In this document: piece by piece, positions 16,852 to 27,961 of the stretch
Layout of the letters: every line of letters begins with the position of its first letter
Position numbering within the stretch: the first letter of the stretch is position 1
NCBI GenBank assembly: GCA_937995535.1
Contig: CALKJU010000020.1
Location: 124,001 to 188,000 of the forward strand
Length of the DNA: 64,000 nucleotides
DNA from: an uncultured Alphaproteobacteria bacterium
Lineage (GTDB): Bacteria > Pseudomonadota > Alphaproteobacteria > Geminicoccales > Geminicoccaceae
Direction: 5' to 3'
The notes under the pieces: model-generated
The model's database searches: none
Told to the model about the DNA's origin: nothing
Seen by the model: only the letters and a program-made list of their open reading frames with translations
Program-made: the position numbers and the translations under genes

Positions 16852-17550
16852 GTGGGCGCGATCGATGGTTCCGACGAGCTGGCCTGGGCGGCCTTGGAGG
16901 ACGCACTTGCGGCGGGCGATCCGCGCGGCGCGACCGAGCGGCTCCGCGCCGACCCCCGCTTCGCCACGACCTTCCCCGAGATCGAGCGCCTGTTCGGAGT
17001 TCCCCAGCCGCCCGACAATCACCCCGAGATCGATACCGGTCTGCACAGCCTCATGTCGCTCGAGCAGGCGGCACGGTTGAGCCACAGTCCCGAGGTCCGC
17101 TTCGGCGCGCTCGTCCACGACGTCGGCAAGGGCCTGACGCCGCGCGAGCAATGGCCGAAGCACAAGGGCCATGAGGAGCGTGGGGTGCCGGTGGTCGAGG
17201 CGATGTGCCGGCGGCTCGGTGCGCCGGAGAGCTTCCGCGAGCTCGGCATGCTCGCCGCGCGCTGGCACGGGCTCGCGCACAAGGCGGCCGAGCTGCGTGC
17301 GGGCACGCTGCTCGAGATGCTCGAGGCGTGGGACGCGCTCGTCCGGCCCGAGCGGCTCGACGCACTGATCGCCGTGGCCTGGGCGGACAAGCGTGGCCGG
17401 ACCGGCATGGAAGACGTGGGCTACCCGCCGGCCGCGGTGCTCCGCCGCGTGCGCGACGCTGCCGCCGCGGTGCGCGCCCAGCCCTGCCAACTGCGCGTCC
17501 GCCGGCTCGAGGCGATCGCCGAGTGCCAGCGCGGCGGCCGGCGAGCATGA
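16852..17550 (+). CDS. Stand-alone HD phosphohydrolase, C-terminal half of CCA-adding enzyme
   Basis: A 232-residue protein that matches the C-terminal part of the bacterial HD-containing CCA tRNA nucleotidyltransferase: FPEIERLFGVPQ, then HPEIDTGLHSLM and LVHDVGKGLTPREQWPKHKGHEERG. The HD metal site is visible as H65, H89-D90 and H107. No nucleotidyltransferase head is encoded upstream: between the divergent kinase start at 16700 and this start there are only 151 bases. The GTG at 16852 was chosen for its GGGAAGGG ribosome site. It probably acts as a metal-dependent phosphatase or phosphodiesterase on tRNA ends or nucleotides. Its TGA overlaps the next gene by ATGA. Confidence 0.8.
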   Translation: MGAIDGSDELAWAALEDALAAGDPRGATERLRADPRFATTFPEIERLFGVPQPPDNHPEIDTGLHSLMSLEQAARLSHSPEVRFGALVHDVGKGLTPREQWPKHKGHEERGVPVVEAMCRRLGAPESFRELGMLAARWHGLAHKAAELRAGTLLEMLEAWDALVRPERLDALIAVAWADKRGRTGMEDVGYPPAAVLRRVRDAAAAVRAQPCQLRVRRLEAIAECQRGGRRA

Positions 17551-19637
17551 TGGCCGCGTCCGTTCACCCCAGCGTCTGTCCGCACGACTGCCCGAGCGTC
17601 TGCGCGCTCGAAGTCGAGCGGACCGCCGACGGGCGGCTGGGCAAGGTGCGCGGCAGCGAGCGGAATCCCTACACGGCCGGTGTGATCTGCGCCAAGGTCG
17701 CTCGCTATCACGAGCGCTATCATCACCCGGATCGGCTCACCCACCCGCTGCGGCGGACGGGTGACAAAGGCTCCGGCGCCTTCGCGCGCATCTCCTGGGA
17801 CGACGCGCTCGACGAGATCGCCGAGCGGCTCACGCGCGCGGCGCAGACGTACGGCCCGGAGACGGTCTGGCCCTACTACTACGCCGGCACGATGGGCTAC
17901 GTGCAGCGCGACGGAATCAACCGGCTGACCCACTGCCTCGGCTACTCGCGCTTCAAGAGCACGATCTGCGTCGAGCTGTCGAACATCGGCTGGCGGGCGG
18001 GCTACGGCACGCGCCGCGGCGTGCCGATGACCGAGATGGCCCACTCCGACCTGATCGTCGTCTGGGGTACCAACCCGGTCGCAACGCACGTCAACGCGAT
18101 GACCCACATCACGCGCGCCCGCAAAGAGCGCGGCGCGAGGTTGGTCGTCGTCGATCCCTACTGCTCGCCGACGGCCGAGCAGGCCGACGTGCATCTCGCC
18201 CCGCGTCCAGGCACGGACGGGGCCTTGGCCTGCGCCGTCATGCAGGTGCTGTTCGCCGAGGGCTATGCCGACTGGGACTATCTCCGCGCGCACAGCGATG
18301 CGCCCGACGAGCTGGCGGCGCACCTGCGCACCCGCACGCCCGATTGGGCGGCCGCGATCACCGGCCTCGACGCCGCGGCGATCGCCGACTTCGCCCGCCT
18401 CTACGGGCGGACCAAGCGCTCCTACCTGCGTGTCGGCTACGGCTTCACGCGTTCGCGCAACGGGGCGGCCAACATGCACGCGGTGAGCTGCCTGCCGGTG
18501 GTGACCGGGGCATGGCAGCACGAGGGCGGCGGTGCCCTCTACAACATGGGCGACCTGTACAAGCTCGACACGACGCTGATCGAGGGGCTGGACCGTGTCG
18601 ACCGGCGGGTTCGGGCGCTCGACCAGTCCCGCATCGGCCCGATCCTGATGGGCGAGTCCGACGCGCTGCGCGGCGGGCCGCCGGTGACGGCGATGCTGAT
18701 TCAGAACACCAACCCGATGTGCGTGGCGCCGGAGCTCGGCAAGGTCCATCGCGGCTTCGCGCGGCCTGACCTGTTCCTCGCGGTCCATGAGCAGTTCCTG
18801 ACCGACACCGCGCGGATGGCCGACATCGTGCTCCCGGCGACGATGTTCCTGGAGCACGACGACGTCTACACCGCGGCCGCGCACGACCGGCTGCAGACCC
18901 ATCGCGCGATCTTCCCCGCCCATGCCGAGGCGCGCGAGAACCACTGGGTCATCTGCGCGCTCGCCCGGCGCCTCGGCGCCGAACATCCAGGCTTCGCGAT
19001 GAGTGCCTGGGAGCTGGTCGATGCGACGCTGCGCGCCTCGGGCTGGCCGGGGGCCGACGCCGTCGAGGCCGCGGGCGGCTGGCCGGTCCTGCCGGACTGG
19101 CGCAGCGCGCACTATCTCGACGGCTTCGGCCACCCGGACGGTCGGTTCCGCTTCAAGCCGGACTGGGCGGCGTTCGGGCCGGACCACGCGGTGATGCCGC
19201 GTCTGCCCGACCACCTCGCCAACATCGAGGCGCCGGACGAAGCGCACCCGTTCCGCCTCGTCGCCGCTCCGGCGCGCCAGTTTCTCAACACCTCGTTCAC
19301 CGAGATGCCGACCTCGCGCAAGCGCGAGCGCCGGCCGACCGCGCTCCTGCATCCGGCGGATATGGAGGATCTGGGCGTCCAGCCCGGCGATCCGGTTCGC
19401 CTCGGCAACACGCGCGGCACGGTGCTCGTCCATGCCGAGCCGCGCGGGGGCCAGCCGCGCGCTGTGGTGGTCGTCGAGAGCATCTGGCCGAACGACGCCT
19501 TCGCCGACGGCATCGGTATCAATGCGCTGCTTTCCGCCGACCCCGCTCCGCCCAATGGCGGTGCCGTCATCCACGACACCAAGGTCTGGGTGCGCCCGGA
19601 GCCCACCGCGTTGACAGGACGCCGGCCGGGGCTATAG
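17547..19637 (+). CDS. Molybdopterin oxidoreductase with N-terminal 4Fe-4S site
   Basis: A 696-residue member of the DMSO-reductase superfamily binding bis-MGD molybdenum. Four cysteines C11, C15, C19 and C48 bind a [4Fe-4S] cluster (CPHDCPSVC...GVICAK). Further conserved parts are FARISWDDALDEIA, LIVVWGTNPVATH, the LIQNTNPMCVAPE segment, and the C-terminal dinucleotide-binding domain starting near residue 575. No Tat signal is present, so it should be cytoplasmic. No electron-transfer subunit is adjacent. The ATG at 17547 overlaps the HD gene stop; a second ATG follows immediately. The substrate is unknown; many related enzymes are annotated only as dehydrogenase-like. The rplU promoter lies in its last codons. 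Confidence 0.9.
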   Translation: MMAASVHPSVCPHDCPSVCALEVERTADGRLGKVRGSERNPYTAGVICAKVARYHERYHHPDRLTHPLRRTGDKGSGAFARISWDDALDEIAERLTRAAQTYGPETVWPYYYAGTMGYVQRDGINRLTHCLGYSRFKSTICVELSNIGWRAGYGTRRGVPMTEMAHSDLIVVWGTNPVATHVNAMTHITRARKERGARLVVVDPYCSPTAEQADVHLAPRPGTDGALACAVMQVLFAEGYADWDYLRAHSDAPDELAAHLRTRTPDWAAAITGLDAAAIADFARLYGRTKRSYLRVGYGFTRSRNGAANMHAVSCLPVVTGAWQHEGGGALYNMGDLYKLDTTLIEGLDRVDRRVRALDQSRIGPILMGESDALRGGPPVTAMLIQNTNPMCVAPELGKVHRGFARPDLFLAVHEQFLTDTARMADIVLPATMFLEHDDVYTAAAHDRLQTHRAIFPAHAEARENHWVICALARRLGAEHPGFAMSAWELVDATLRASGWPGADAVEAAGGWPVLPDWRSAHYLDGFGHPDGRFRFKPDWAAFGPDHAVMPRLPDHLANIEAPDEAHPFRLVAAPARQFLNTSFTEMPTSRKRERRPTALLHPADMEDLGVQPGDPVRLGNTRGTVLVHAEPRGGQPRAVVVVESIWPNDAFADGIGINALLSADPAPPNGGAVIHDTKVWVRPEPTALTGRRPGL

Positions 19638-19638
19638 T
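19611..19638 (+). promoter_or_regulatory. Strong sigma-70 promoter of rplU-rpmA
   Basis: A consensus TTGACA (19611-19616), 16 bases, then TATAGT (19633-19638). The -10 overlaps the stop codon of the molybdopterin oxidoreductase gene. The rplU start lies about 80 bases downstream, leaving a leader in which an L21-type regulatory fold could sit; I could not identify one. Confidence 0.8.
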
Positions 19639-19718
19639 CCCGTCCCTCAACCGGGCGGGTCGAAGCCACGGCGCTCCTGTGCGTCCCGGATTTACCGCCC
19701 TTGCCGTTCGAGACCGTG

Positions 19719-20033
19719 ATGTATGCAGTGATCCGCACTGGCGGCAAGCAGTATCGCGTCGCCCGCAACGAGGTGATCGAGGTCGAGAAGCTCGACGCCG
19801 AGCCCGGAGCCACGATCGCCTTCGACGAGGTGCTGCTGGTCGGTGAGGGCGAAAGCGCCACCGTCGGCACGCCGCTGGTCGCCGGAGCCTCGGTGAGCGC
19901 CACCGTGCTCGACCAGACGCGCGGCGAGAAGGTCATCGTGTTCAAGAAGCGGCGCCGGAAGAACTACCGGCGGCGCAACGGCCACCGGCAGTATCTGACG
20001 GTGGTCCGCGTCACCGATATCACCCTCGCCTGA
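19719..20033 (+). CDS. rplU: 50S ribosomal protein L21
   Basis: A 104-residue L21, a 23S rRNA-binding component of the large subunit. It opens with the conserved [14 protein letters not shown] and holds [21 protein letters not shown] in the middle-to-C-terminal part, the typical rRNA-binding basic stretch. The ATG at 19719 was preferred to an upstream TTG at 19701 because it gives the canonical start. It has its own strong promoter and is followed by rpmA with 25 bases between. Confidence 0.97.
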   Translation: MYAVIRTGGKQYRVARNEVIEVEKLDAEPGATIAFDEVLLVGEGESATVGTPLVAGASVSATVLDQTRGEKVIVFKKRRRKNYRRRNGHRQYLTVVRVTDITLA

Positions 20034-20058
20034 GCCGGCCGAGGGCGAGGAGAGCCAG

Positions 20059-20325
20059 ATGGCACACAAGAAAGCGGGTGGTAGTTCGCGCAACGGGCGC
20101 GACTCGGCGGGCAAGCGGCTCGGCGTCAAGAAGTTCGGTGGCGAGGCCGTGGTTCCGGGCAACATCATCGTGCGCCAGCGCGGGACGAAGTGGCGGCCGG
20201 GCAAGAATGTGGGCGTCGGCCGCGACTATACGATCTACGCGCTGGTCGAGGGCGAGGTCGTGTTCAAGAAGGCGCTCGGCCGGACCTATGTCGGCGTCGA
20301 GCCGAAGGTCGAGGCCGCCGAGTAG
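20059..20325 (+). CDS. rpmA: 50S ribosomal protein L27
   Basis: An 88-residue L27, which lies near the peptidyl transferase centre. The N-terminus [16 protein letters not shown] and the [15 protein letters not shown] stretch are canonical, and the length is normal. GAGGAGAG precedes the ATG. It is directly followed by a terminator and obgE. Confidence 0.98.
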   Translation: MAHKKAGGSSRNGRDSAGKRLGVKKFGGEAVVPGNIIVRQRGTKWRPGKNVGVGRDYTIYALVEGEVVFKKALGRTYVGVEPKVEAAE

Positions 20326-22513
<2,188 letters not shown>

Positions 22514-22517
<4 letters not shown>

Positions 22518-24685
22518 GTGACCCCGGCTGCCTCGCGCCGTTCCGCGACGAGCTTCTGCACCGCGGGATAGTCGGTCTTGCCCGTGCCGAGCAGCGGCAG
22601 GGCGTCGACCTCGAGGATCTCGGCCGGGACGTGGATCTCACTGATACCGAGCTCGCGCGCGGCGCGGGCGATCCGCGGGCGGTCGAGACCATGTGCGGTC
22701 GTCACGAGGAGGATGTGCTCCCCTTTGCGGCGATCGGCCACGGCGACGACCGCGTGATGCGCGTCGGCGAAGGCCTGGACGAGGAACTCCTCGACCGCGG
22801 CGAGGCTGACCATCTCGCCGCCGACCTTGGCGAAGCGCTTGGCACGGCCGAGGATCGTCACGTAACCCTCGCCGTCGACCGCCACGATGTCGCCGGTATC
22901 GTACCAGCCATCCGGCGGCGGCTCGATCTCGCCCGGTCGCTCGTAGCGCAGATAGCCGAGCATCACGTTCGGCCCGCGCACCCACAGCCGCCCGCCCACA
23001 GGGATGCCCGGCACGGGCTCGAGCCGCCATTCGATCCCGGGCAGGAACCGCCCGACCGTTCCCCGCCGGTAGTGCATCGGCGTGTTCAGGGCCAGCACGG
23101 GGGCGGTCTCGGTGGCACCGTAACCCGTCAGCAGGCGGATCCCGAACTTCTCGAACCACAGCTCGCGGGTCTCGTCCTGGATCGGTTCGGCGCCGGCGAA
23201 GACGTAGCGCAGCGAGCGGAAGTCGTAAGGATCGGCCGCGCGCGCGTAGCCTTTGAGGAAGCTGTTGGTCCCGAACATGATGGTGGCGTTGCTGTCGTAG
23301 ACCATCTCCGGGACGATCCGGAAATGCAGCGGTGACGGGTAAAGCAGGACAGGGACCCCGCCGACCAGGGGCAGCAAGGTCGCGCCGGTCAGCCCGAAGC
23401 TGTGGAACAGTGGAAGCGCATTGAAGCACAGGTCCAGCTCGTTGAAGTCGACGCGCGCGGCGGCCTGGGCGCAATTGGCCAGCAGATTGGCGTGGCTCAG
23501 CACGACCCCCTTGGGCCGGCCCTCCGAGCCGGAGGTGAAGAGGATCACGGCCGGATCCTCGGAACGTACGCCGAGCGCGCGGTAGCGGCGGCGTAGCCCG
23601 AGAACGCCGGCCAGCGCGCGGAGCCGGTCGAGCTTGCTGACGCTGGCGGCGACATCCTCGAGCCAGATCAGCCGCGCGCGCTCGCCCAGCTCCTCGATCG
23701 CCGCACCCAGCTTCGCCCGCTCGACGAACTCGCGCGACGTCACGATCGTGCCGATGCGGGCCGTGACCAGCGCCGCCAGCATGTTCGCGGTGCCGGTCGA
23801 GAAGTTCAGCATCGCCGGCACCCGCCCGGCCACCTGCACCGCGAGGAAGGCCACCACCGCGGCGCTCGCGTTGGGCAGGAGCAGGCCCACGCTCTCACCG
23901 CGCGCCGAGCCTTGCGCGAGCGGGCCGCTCAGTGCCAGCGCACCGGCGAGGAGGCGGTTGTAGGTGAGCCGGCGCTGGTTGACGTCGTCGAGCGCCAGGA
24001 AGCCGCCGCCATGGATCGCGCGCGCCCGCAGGACCGCTTCGATCAGGGTCGGTCCCAGATCCTGCGTGCGGAACACGAGGTCCGACATGACGTCGTAGAG
24101 GCGCAGGCTGGCGTGGCGGCGCCGCTCACGGCCGCGCAGCGTCGGGTCGACCGACAGGCGGACCGGCGCGAGCGCGGTCAGGCGGATCTTCGGGAACCAG
24201 CGCCGTCGGATCTCGCCGCGTTTCAGGTAGGAGAAGGGCGAGCGCTCCGCACCCTCGATCCGCACTGGCAGCACCAGCGCATCGGCGCGGTCCGCGATCC
24301 ATGCCGGGCCGGCGTAGATCTTCATCAGCGCGCCCGTGACGCTGATCCGCCCTTCCGGGAAGATGACGCAGGGCCGGCCTTCCTTGACCTTGGCGAGGAG
24401 CGTCTTGACGGCGAGCGGATTGGTCGGATCGAGGGTCAGGAGCTCGGCCAGCCGGTGTGCCGGACGCAGCCACCACCACTCCGCCACGCGCGTGTTGATC
24501 GCGTACACCGCCGGCCGGTCGAGGAAGGCCAGCAGCAGCGGCGCGTCGAGCAGCGAGACATGGTTGACGACGATCAACATGCGCTCGGCCGGCGTCCGTA
24601 GGTGCTCCACGCCATGCACCTCGACGCGATAGAGCAGGCGGAACAGGCCGCGCAGCAGGAAGCGGAGGACAGGCTGCGGGATCAC
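22514..24685 (-). CDS. aas: Bifunctional acyltransferase/acyl-ACP synthetase
   Basis: A 723-residue protein with the two-domain layout of E. coli Aas (719 residues), which re-acylates lysophospholipids with fatty acids activated on ACP. The PlsC acyltransferase domain has H42-x4-D47 (NHVSLLDAP) and FPEGRIS (110-116). The AMP-binding domain starts near residue 225 and contains [33 protein letters not shown] and a C-terminal GTGKTDYP with the catalytic lysine. No MFS (LplT) domain or neighbour is present. The GTG start overlaps the ipdC stop (GTGA), so the two genes are coupled. Confidence 0.9.
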
Positions 24686-26313
24686 GCGGGCCGCGCCGGT
24701 CGTTGCAGGCGCTTCACCCCTCGAACGAAACGCTCCAGCGTCTGCGACAGGCTGCCGCGCGGGATCATCGCCTCGATCAGCCAGAATCGGCCACGGGTGA
24801 TAGCCGCCTCGGCGAGCGCTGCGGCGAGCTCGGCACGGGTCGTCACCCGCCGGCCGACGCCGCCCAGTGGCCCGGCCAGCTCGGCGAAGCGCCAGTCGTC
24901 GAGATCGTTGAAGCGCGACTCCGGCTGGAAGCAGCGCAGCATCTCCCAACTCAGATTATTGAACAGGACAACGATCGGGTCGATCCCGAGGCGGCGGCAG
25001 TTGCCAAGCTCCCACCCGGTCATCTGGAAGGCGCCGTCACCGACGAGGATCATCGTCCGTCGGCCGGTGGCGAGTTGGCCGCCCATGCCGGCCGGCACAC
25101 CGAACCCCATGCCGGCATAATAGCCGGGGGCGACCAGCTCGCTCTCGTCGAGGTCCATGGCCGTGAACAGGCAGTCGCCCATGTCCGCGGCCAGCGGCAT
25201 GGGCCCATGCTCGGCGAACAGGTCGTTGATCGCGCAAGCGATGTCGCCGGGCGCGATCGGCGCGCCGTCGGCCGTGAGCCCACGCGGATAGGCGGGTGCC
25301 GGCGCGCGCACGGCGTGGCCGATCACGTCGGCGCGCTGGAGCAGGGCATCGACCAGGTCGGCCAAGGGGATGTCACGGTAGGTGTGGAAGCCGAGGGTCA
25401 CTTGGCCGTCGAGGGCCTGGATCGTGCGGCGCAGATCGAGCATGCCCGCGCTCACCCCGAAGTTGGTGTCCGACAGGATCACGCCCAGGAGCAGGAGTCC
25501 GTCCGAGGTCTCGACCAGCGATGTCAGCGCCGGATCCCCGGCGACGCCGAGATAGGTTCCGGCAAGCGGCGCGTCGGCGCCGGCCAGAAGCCCGCGGCCC
25601 ATGAAGCTGGTGACCACCGGGATGCCAAGGCGCCGGGCCAGCTCGGCCACGCGCGTCTCCAGGCCGAAGCGGCGTACCTCGACATCGATCATCAGCACGG
25701 GCTGCCGGGCGGCGCGCAGCACCGCCATCACCTCGCTGGCGCAGGCCGCGACGGCCTCGGGATCACCGCGGCGTGGGCGATAGGCGGCGACGGGGGCACA
25801 GGCAGCGCCGACCATGTCGCGGGGCAGTTCGAGATAGACCGGCCGTGATTGCTCGAGCGCGGCGTCGAGCACGCGCGCGATCTCGGTCGGCGCGCGGGCG
25901 GCGTCATCGAGCCGCGCCTGGGCGCAGGTGATCTCCTCGTAGACGCGATACTGGCTGTCGAGCGTGCGCGCCTGATGATGGAGGAGGAGGCCCGAGCGGC
26001 CCTCGTGCGCCCCGGGAGCGCCGGAGATCACCACCACCGGCGACTTCTCGGCGAACGCACCGGCGATGCTGTTGACGATGTTGAAAGCACCGGCGCCGTA
26101 GGTCACCGCGGCGACGCCGAGCGTCCCGCGAAAGCGCGCCGCGGCGTCGGCAGCGAAACCCACGGCCGGCTCGTGGCTCAGCGTGTGCAGCGGCAGGAGC
26201 CGGCTCTCCTCGACGATCTTGAAGAACGGCAGAGCGAAATCGCCGGGGATGCCGAAAATCTCGCCGGCACCGCGCGCCTTGAGCGCATGGAGGAGTGCCT
26301 CGACGAGATTCAT
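24682..26313 (-). CDS. ipdC: Indolepyruvate/phenylpyruvate decarboxylase
   Basis: A 543-residue thiamine diphosphate enzyme that decarboxylates aryl pyruvates to aldehydes, the key step of auxin (indole-3-acetate) or phenylacetate formation. It follows the Azospirillum phenylpyruvate decarboxylase very closely over the whole length: FGIPGDFALPFFK (20-32), LSHEPAVGFAADAAAR with the TPP-activating E48, VTYGAGAFNIVN, and near 420-450 the TPP/Mg motif GDGAFQMTGWELGNCRRLG...FNN. The ATG at 26313 gives the family N-terminus MNLVEALLHALKARGA. It is followed by aas with a GTGA overlap. The substrate preference (indolepyruvate or phenylpyruvate) is not settled by the sequence. Confidence 0.93.
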   Translation of the reverse strand: MNLVEALLHALKARGAGEIFGIPGDFALPFFKIVEESRLLPLHTLSHEPAVGFAADAAARFRGTLGVAAVTYGAGAFNIVNSIAGAFAEKSPVVVISGAPGAHEGRSGLLLHHQARTLDSQYRVYEEITCAQARLDDAARAPTEIARVLDAALEQSRPVYLELPRDMVGAACAPVAAYRPRRGDPEAVAACASEVMAVLRAARQPVLMIDVEVRRFGLETRVAELARRLGIPVVTSFMGRGLLAGADAPLAGTYLGVAGDPALTSLVETSDGLLLLGVILSDTNFGVSAGMLDLRRTIQALDGQVTLGFHTYRDIPLADLVDALLQRADVIGHAVRAPAPAYPRGLTADGAPIAPGDIACAINDLFAEHGPMPLAADMGDCLFTAMDLDESELVAPGYYAGMGFGVPAGMGGQLATGRRTMILVGDGAFQMTGWELGNCRRLGIDPIVVLFNNLSWEMLRCFQPESRFNDLDDWRFAELAGPLGGVGRRVTTRAELAAALAEAAITRGRFWLIEAMIPRGSLSQTLERFVRGVKRLQRPARPA

Positions 26314-26446
26314 GCGCGTTCTCCCTGCCGGTCGAGACGCACCAAGAAGCCTACAGGCCGCGAGGCCGCCGGTCATCCGCCTCGTTGCCCCCGCCCCGGC
26401 CTCGTGCGAGAGAGGATGCCGCTTGGGCTGTGCGTGGAGAACGGCG

Positions 26447-26764
26447 ATGCTGCGGTGGCTGGCGTCCGGTGTCGTGCTTCTGGCTTCGGCCGCGCTGGCG
26501 CAGGAGCCGGCGCGCGGCGACGCCGCCCAGGGTGCGGAACTCGCCCAACAGCTCTGCCGCAGCTGCCACCTGATCTCGCCGACCGATCGCGGGCCGGTCC
26601 CCGACGGCGTGCCGAGCTTCGTCGCCATTGCCGGCCGTCCCGAGGCGAGCGAGGCATGGATCCGCGCCCGGATCATGGGCGATCACCCGATCATGCCGCA
26701 GCCCCCGCTGACCGCGCAGCAGAACGCCGACGTGGCGGCGTATATCTTCTCGCTGCGGAATTAG
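26447..26764 (+). CDS. Periplasmic c-type cytochrome
   Basis: A 105-residue cytochrome c. A signal peptide (1-18, cleaved after AALA) leads to the haem motif CRSCH at about 37-41, with a downstream Met in DHPIMPQP as likely sixth ligand and a final helix VAAYIFSL. Class I small cytochrome. It is divergent from ipdC and converges with the metallo-hydrolase gene, so its electron partner is not shown by context. Confidence 0.9.
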   Translation: MLRWLASGVVLLASAALAQEPARGDAAQGAELAQQLCRSCHLISPTDRGPVPDGVPSFVAIAGRPEASEAWIRARIMGDHPIMPQPPLTAQQNADVAAYIFSLRN

Positions 26765-26795
26765 CGTCGGCGACGGGGCAATCAGCACCAAGCCT

Positions 26796-27566
26796 TTAGC
26801 GGCCGGGAAGCACGATCACCGTACGCCAAGGCAGGGTGGCGCGCGAGAGCGGCAGGACGGCGCTGGTCGCCATCTCGACCCGCCAGCGCTCGCCCATCAG
26901 GCCGAGGAAGCGGCCGAGCCGCTCGGCACCGAAATAGTGCATCGGGATGACCACGGCCGGGGCGATCTGGTCGATCACCTGGACCATCTCCTCCTGGGAC
27001 ATGGTGTACACGCCGTCTACCGGTACCAGTAGGACGTCGATCTGCCCGATCTCGCCCAGCTGGGTGTCGAGCAGCGTGTGGTGCAGATGCCCGAGATGGG
27101 CGACGCACAGATCGGCGGTCTCGAAGACGAAGATCGAATTACCCAGCGCCTGGTCGCCGACCCGACCGCGCACCGCGGTCGGGACGTTGCGCACGCGGAG
27201 GTCGCGGACGGTCACGTCGTGCTCGGCGGCGCCCCCGTCCGGGCTCCAGCCGCGCAGGATGTGCTCGACGCCGGGCTCGACATTGTTGCTGTAGTGCGTG
27301 TCGTGGGCGTTGTTCATCGTGACGATGGTCGGCGTGAGCGGTGCCCGGACGTAGTCGTTGTAGTCGGTCACCGCCGTGACGCCGTCGGCGGTTTCGATCA
27401 GGAAGCTCGAATGGCCGAGGAAGGTGAGCTGGATCGTCGCGCCGGTCGGCAGCGCCGCCGGGATCGGTCGCAGCATGAGCCCGGCCACAGGAAAGCAACC
27501 GGCCGCCTGCGCCATTCCGGAAGCCAGGAGCGTCAGTGCAAAAGCGATCCGGGCCAGCAGCACCAT
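26796..27566 (-). CDS. Secreted UlaG-like metallo-hydrolase
   Basis: A 256-residue metallo-beta-lactamase fold protein with a signal peptide (residues 1-21, ALTLLASGMAQA). It resembles UlaG-type lactonases: LTFLGHSSFLIET with H52, TDYNDY with D68, then AHDTHYSNN (H88, H91), LGHLHHTL, PVDGVYTM and PMHYFG. The usual HxHxDH is replaced by a shorter H-x-x-H form, so metal binding is less typical. It may hydrolyse a sugar lactone or phosphate ester in the periplasm; this is inference. It is convergent with the cytochrome gene. Confidence 0.8.
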   Translation of the reverse strand: MVLLARIAFALTLLASGMAQAAGCFPVAGLMLRPIPAALPTGATIQLTFLGHSSFLIETADGVTAVTDYNDYVRAPLTPTIVTMNNAHDTHYSNNVEPGVEHILRGWSPDGGAAEHDVTVRDLRVRNVPTAVRGRVGDQALGNSIFVFETADLCVAHLGHLHHTLLDTQLGEIGQIDVLLVPVDGVYTMSQEEMVQVIDQIAPAVVIPMHYFGAERLGRFLGLMGERWRVEMATSAVLPLSRATLPWRTVIVLPGR

Positions 27567-27961
27567 CCGCTCCCCTTGCTGTCGCCGCATGCGGCCTGGG
27601 CGGCCATGAGCGCCTCGAACCGCTCGCGGGCCATATCCCTGCGTCCTCGATATAGAGCTTGCCCGGGTTCTCGTTAGCCCCGAGGTGCAGCCGCGGTCGT
27701 GTGACCGCCCGCCTGTAGACCGCAAGCGCGCGCCCGGTGGCTCAGCTTCCGTCGGTTGAAGCCGAGCCGGCTCCAAGCGTCGGCATCGCCCACATCGCGT
27801 CGGGCGGTCGCAGCAGGGTGCCGCTTGTTGCAGATCGGGGAACGCGCCTACATTTGCTGCGTTGCAGGGTAGCCGCACCGGCCGGAGCGGTGAGCCGCTG
27901 CAGGCGGCGGCAGCGCCGCGCACCCGCTCGTGTCGACAGGTCTTGCGTAGGAAACGCCTCC
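27567..27961. other. Non-coding gap of 395 bases between divergent genes
   Basis: The gap separates the minus-strand metallo-hydrolase from the plus-strand glucan gene. The in-frame extension upstream of the opgG start looks non-coding and no tRNA or repeat is visible. The only promoter-like pair I see is TTGTTG, 18 bases, TACATT, near 27827-27856 on the plus strand, which is weak. It may carry regulation of opgGH. Confidence 0.4.

Noticed and set aside
16852-17550. Full-length CCA-adding enzyme
   Set aside because: The N-terminal nucleotidyltransferase part is absent; the upstream 151 bases belong to a divergent intergenic region.
17421-19574. Antisense open frame of 717 codons across the molybdopterin oxidoreductase
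   Set aside because: Low complexity, no domain, no ribosome site; the plus strand carries clear cysteine and cofactor motifs.
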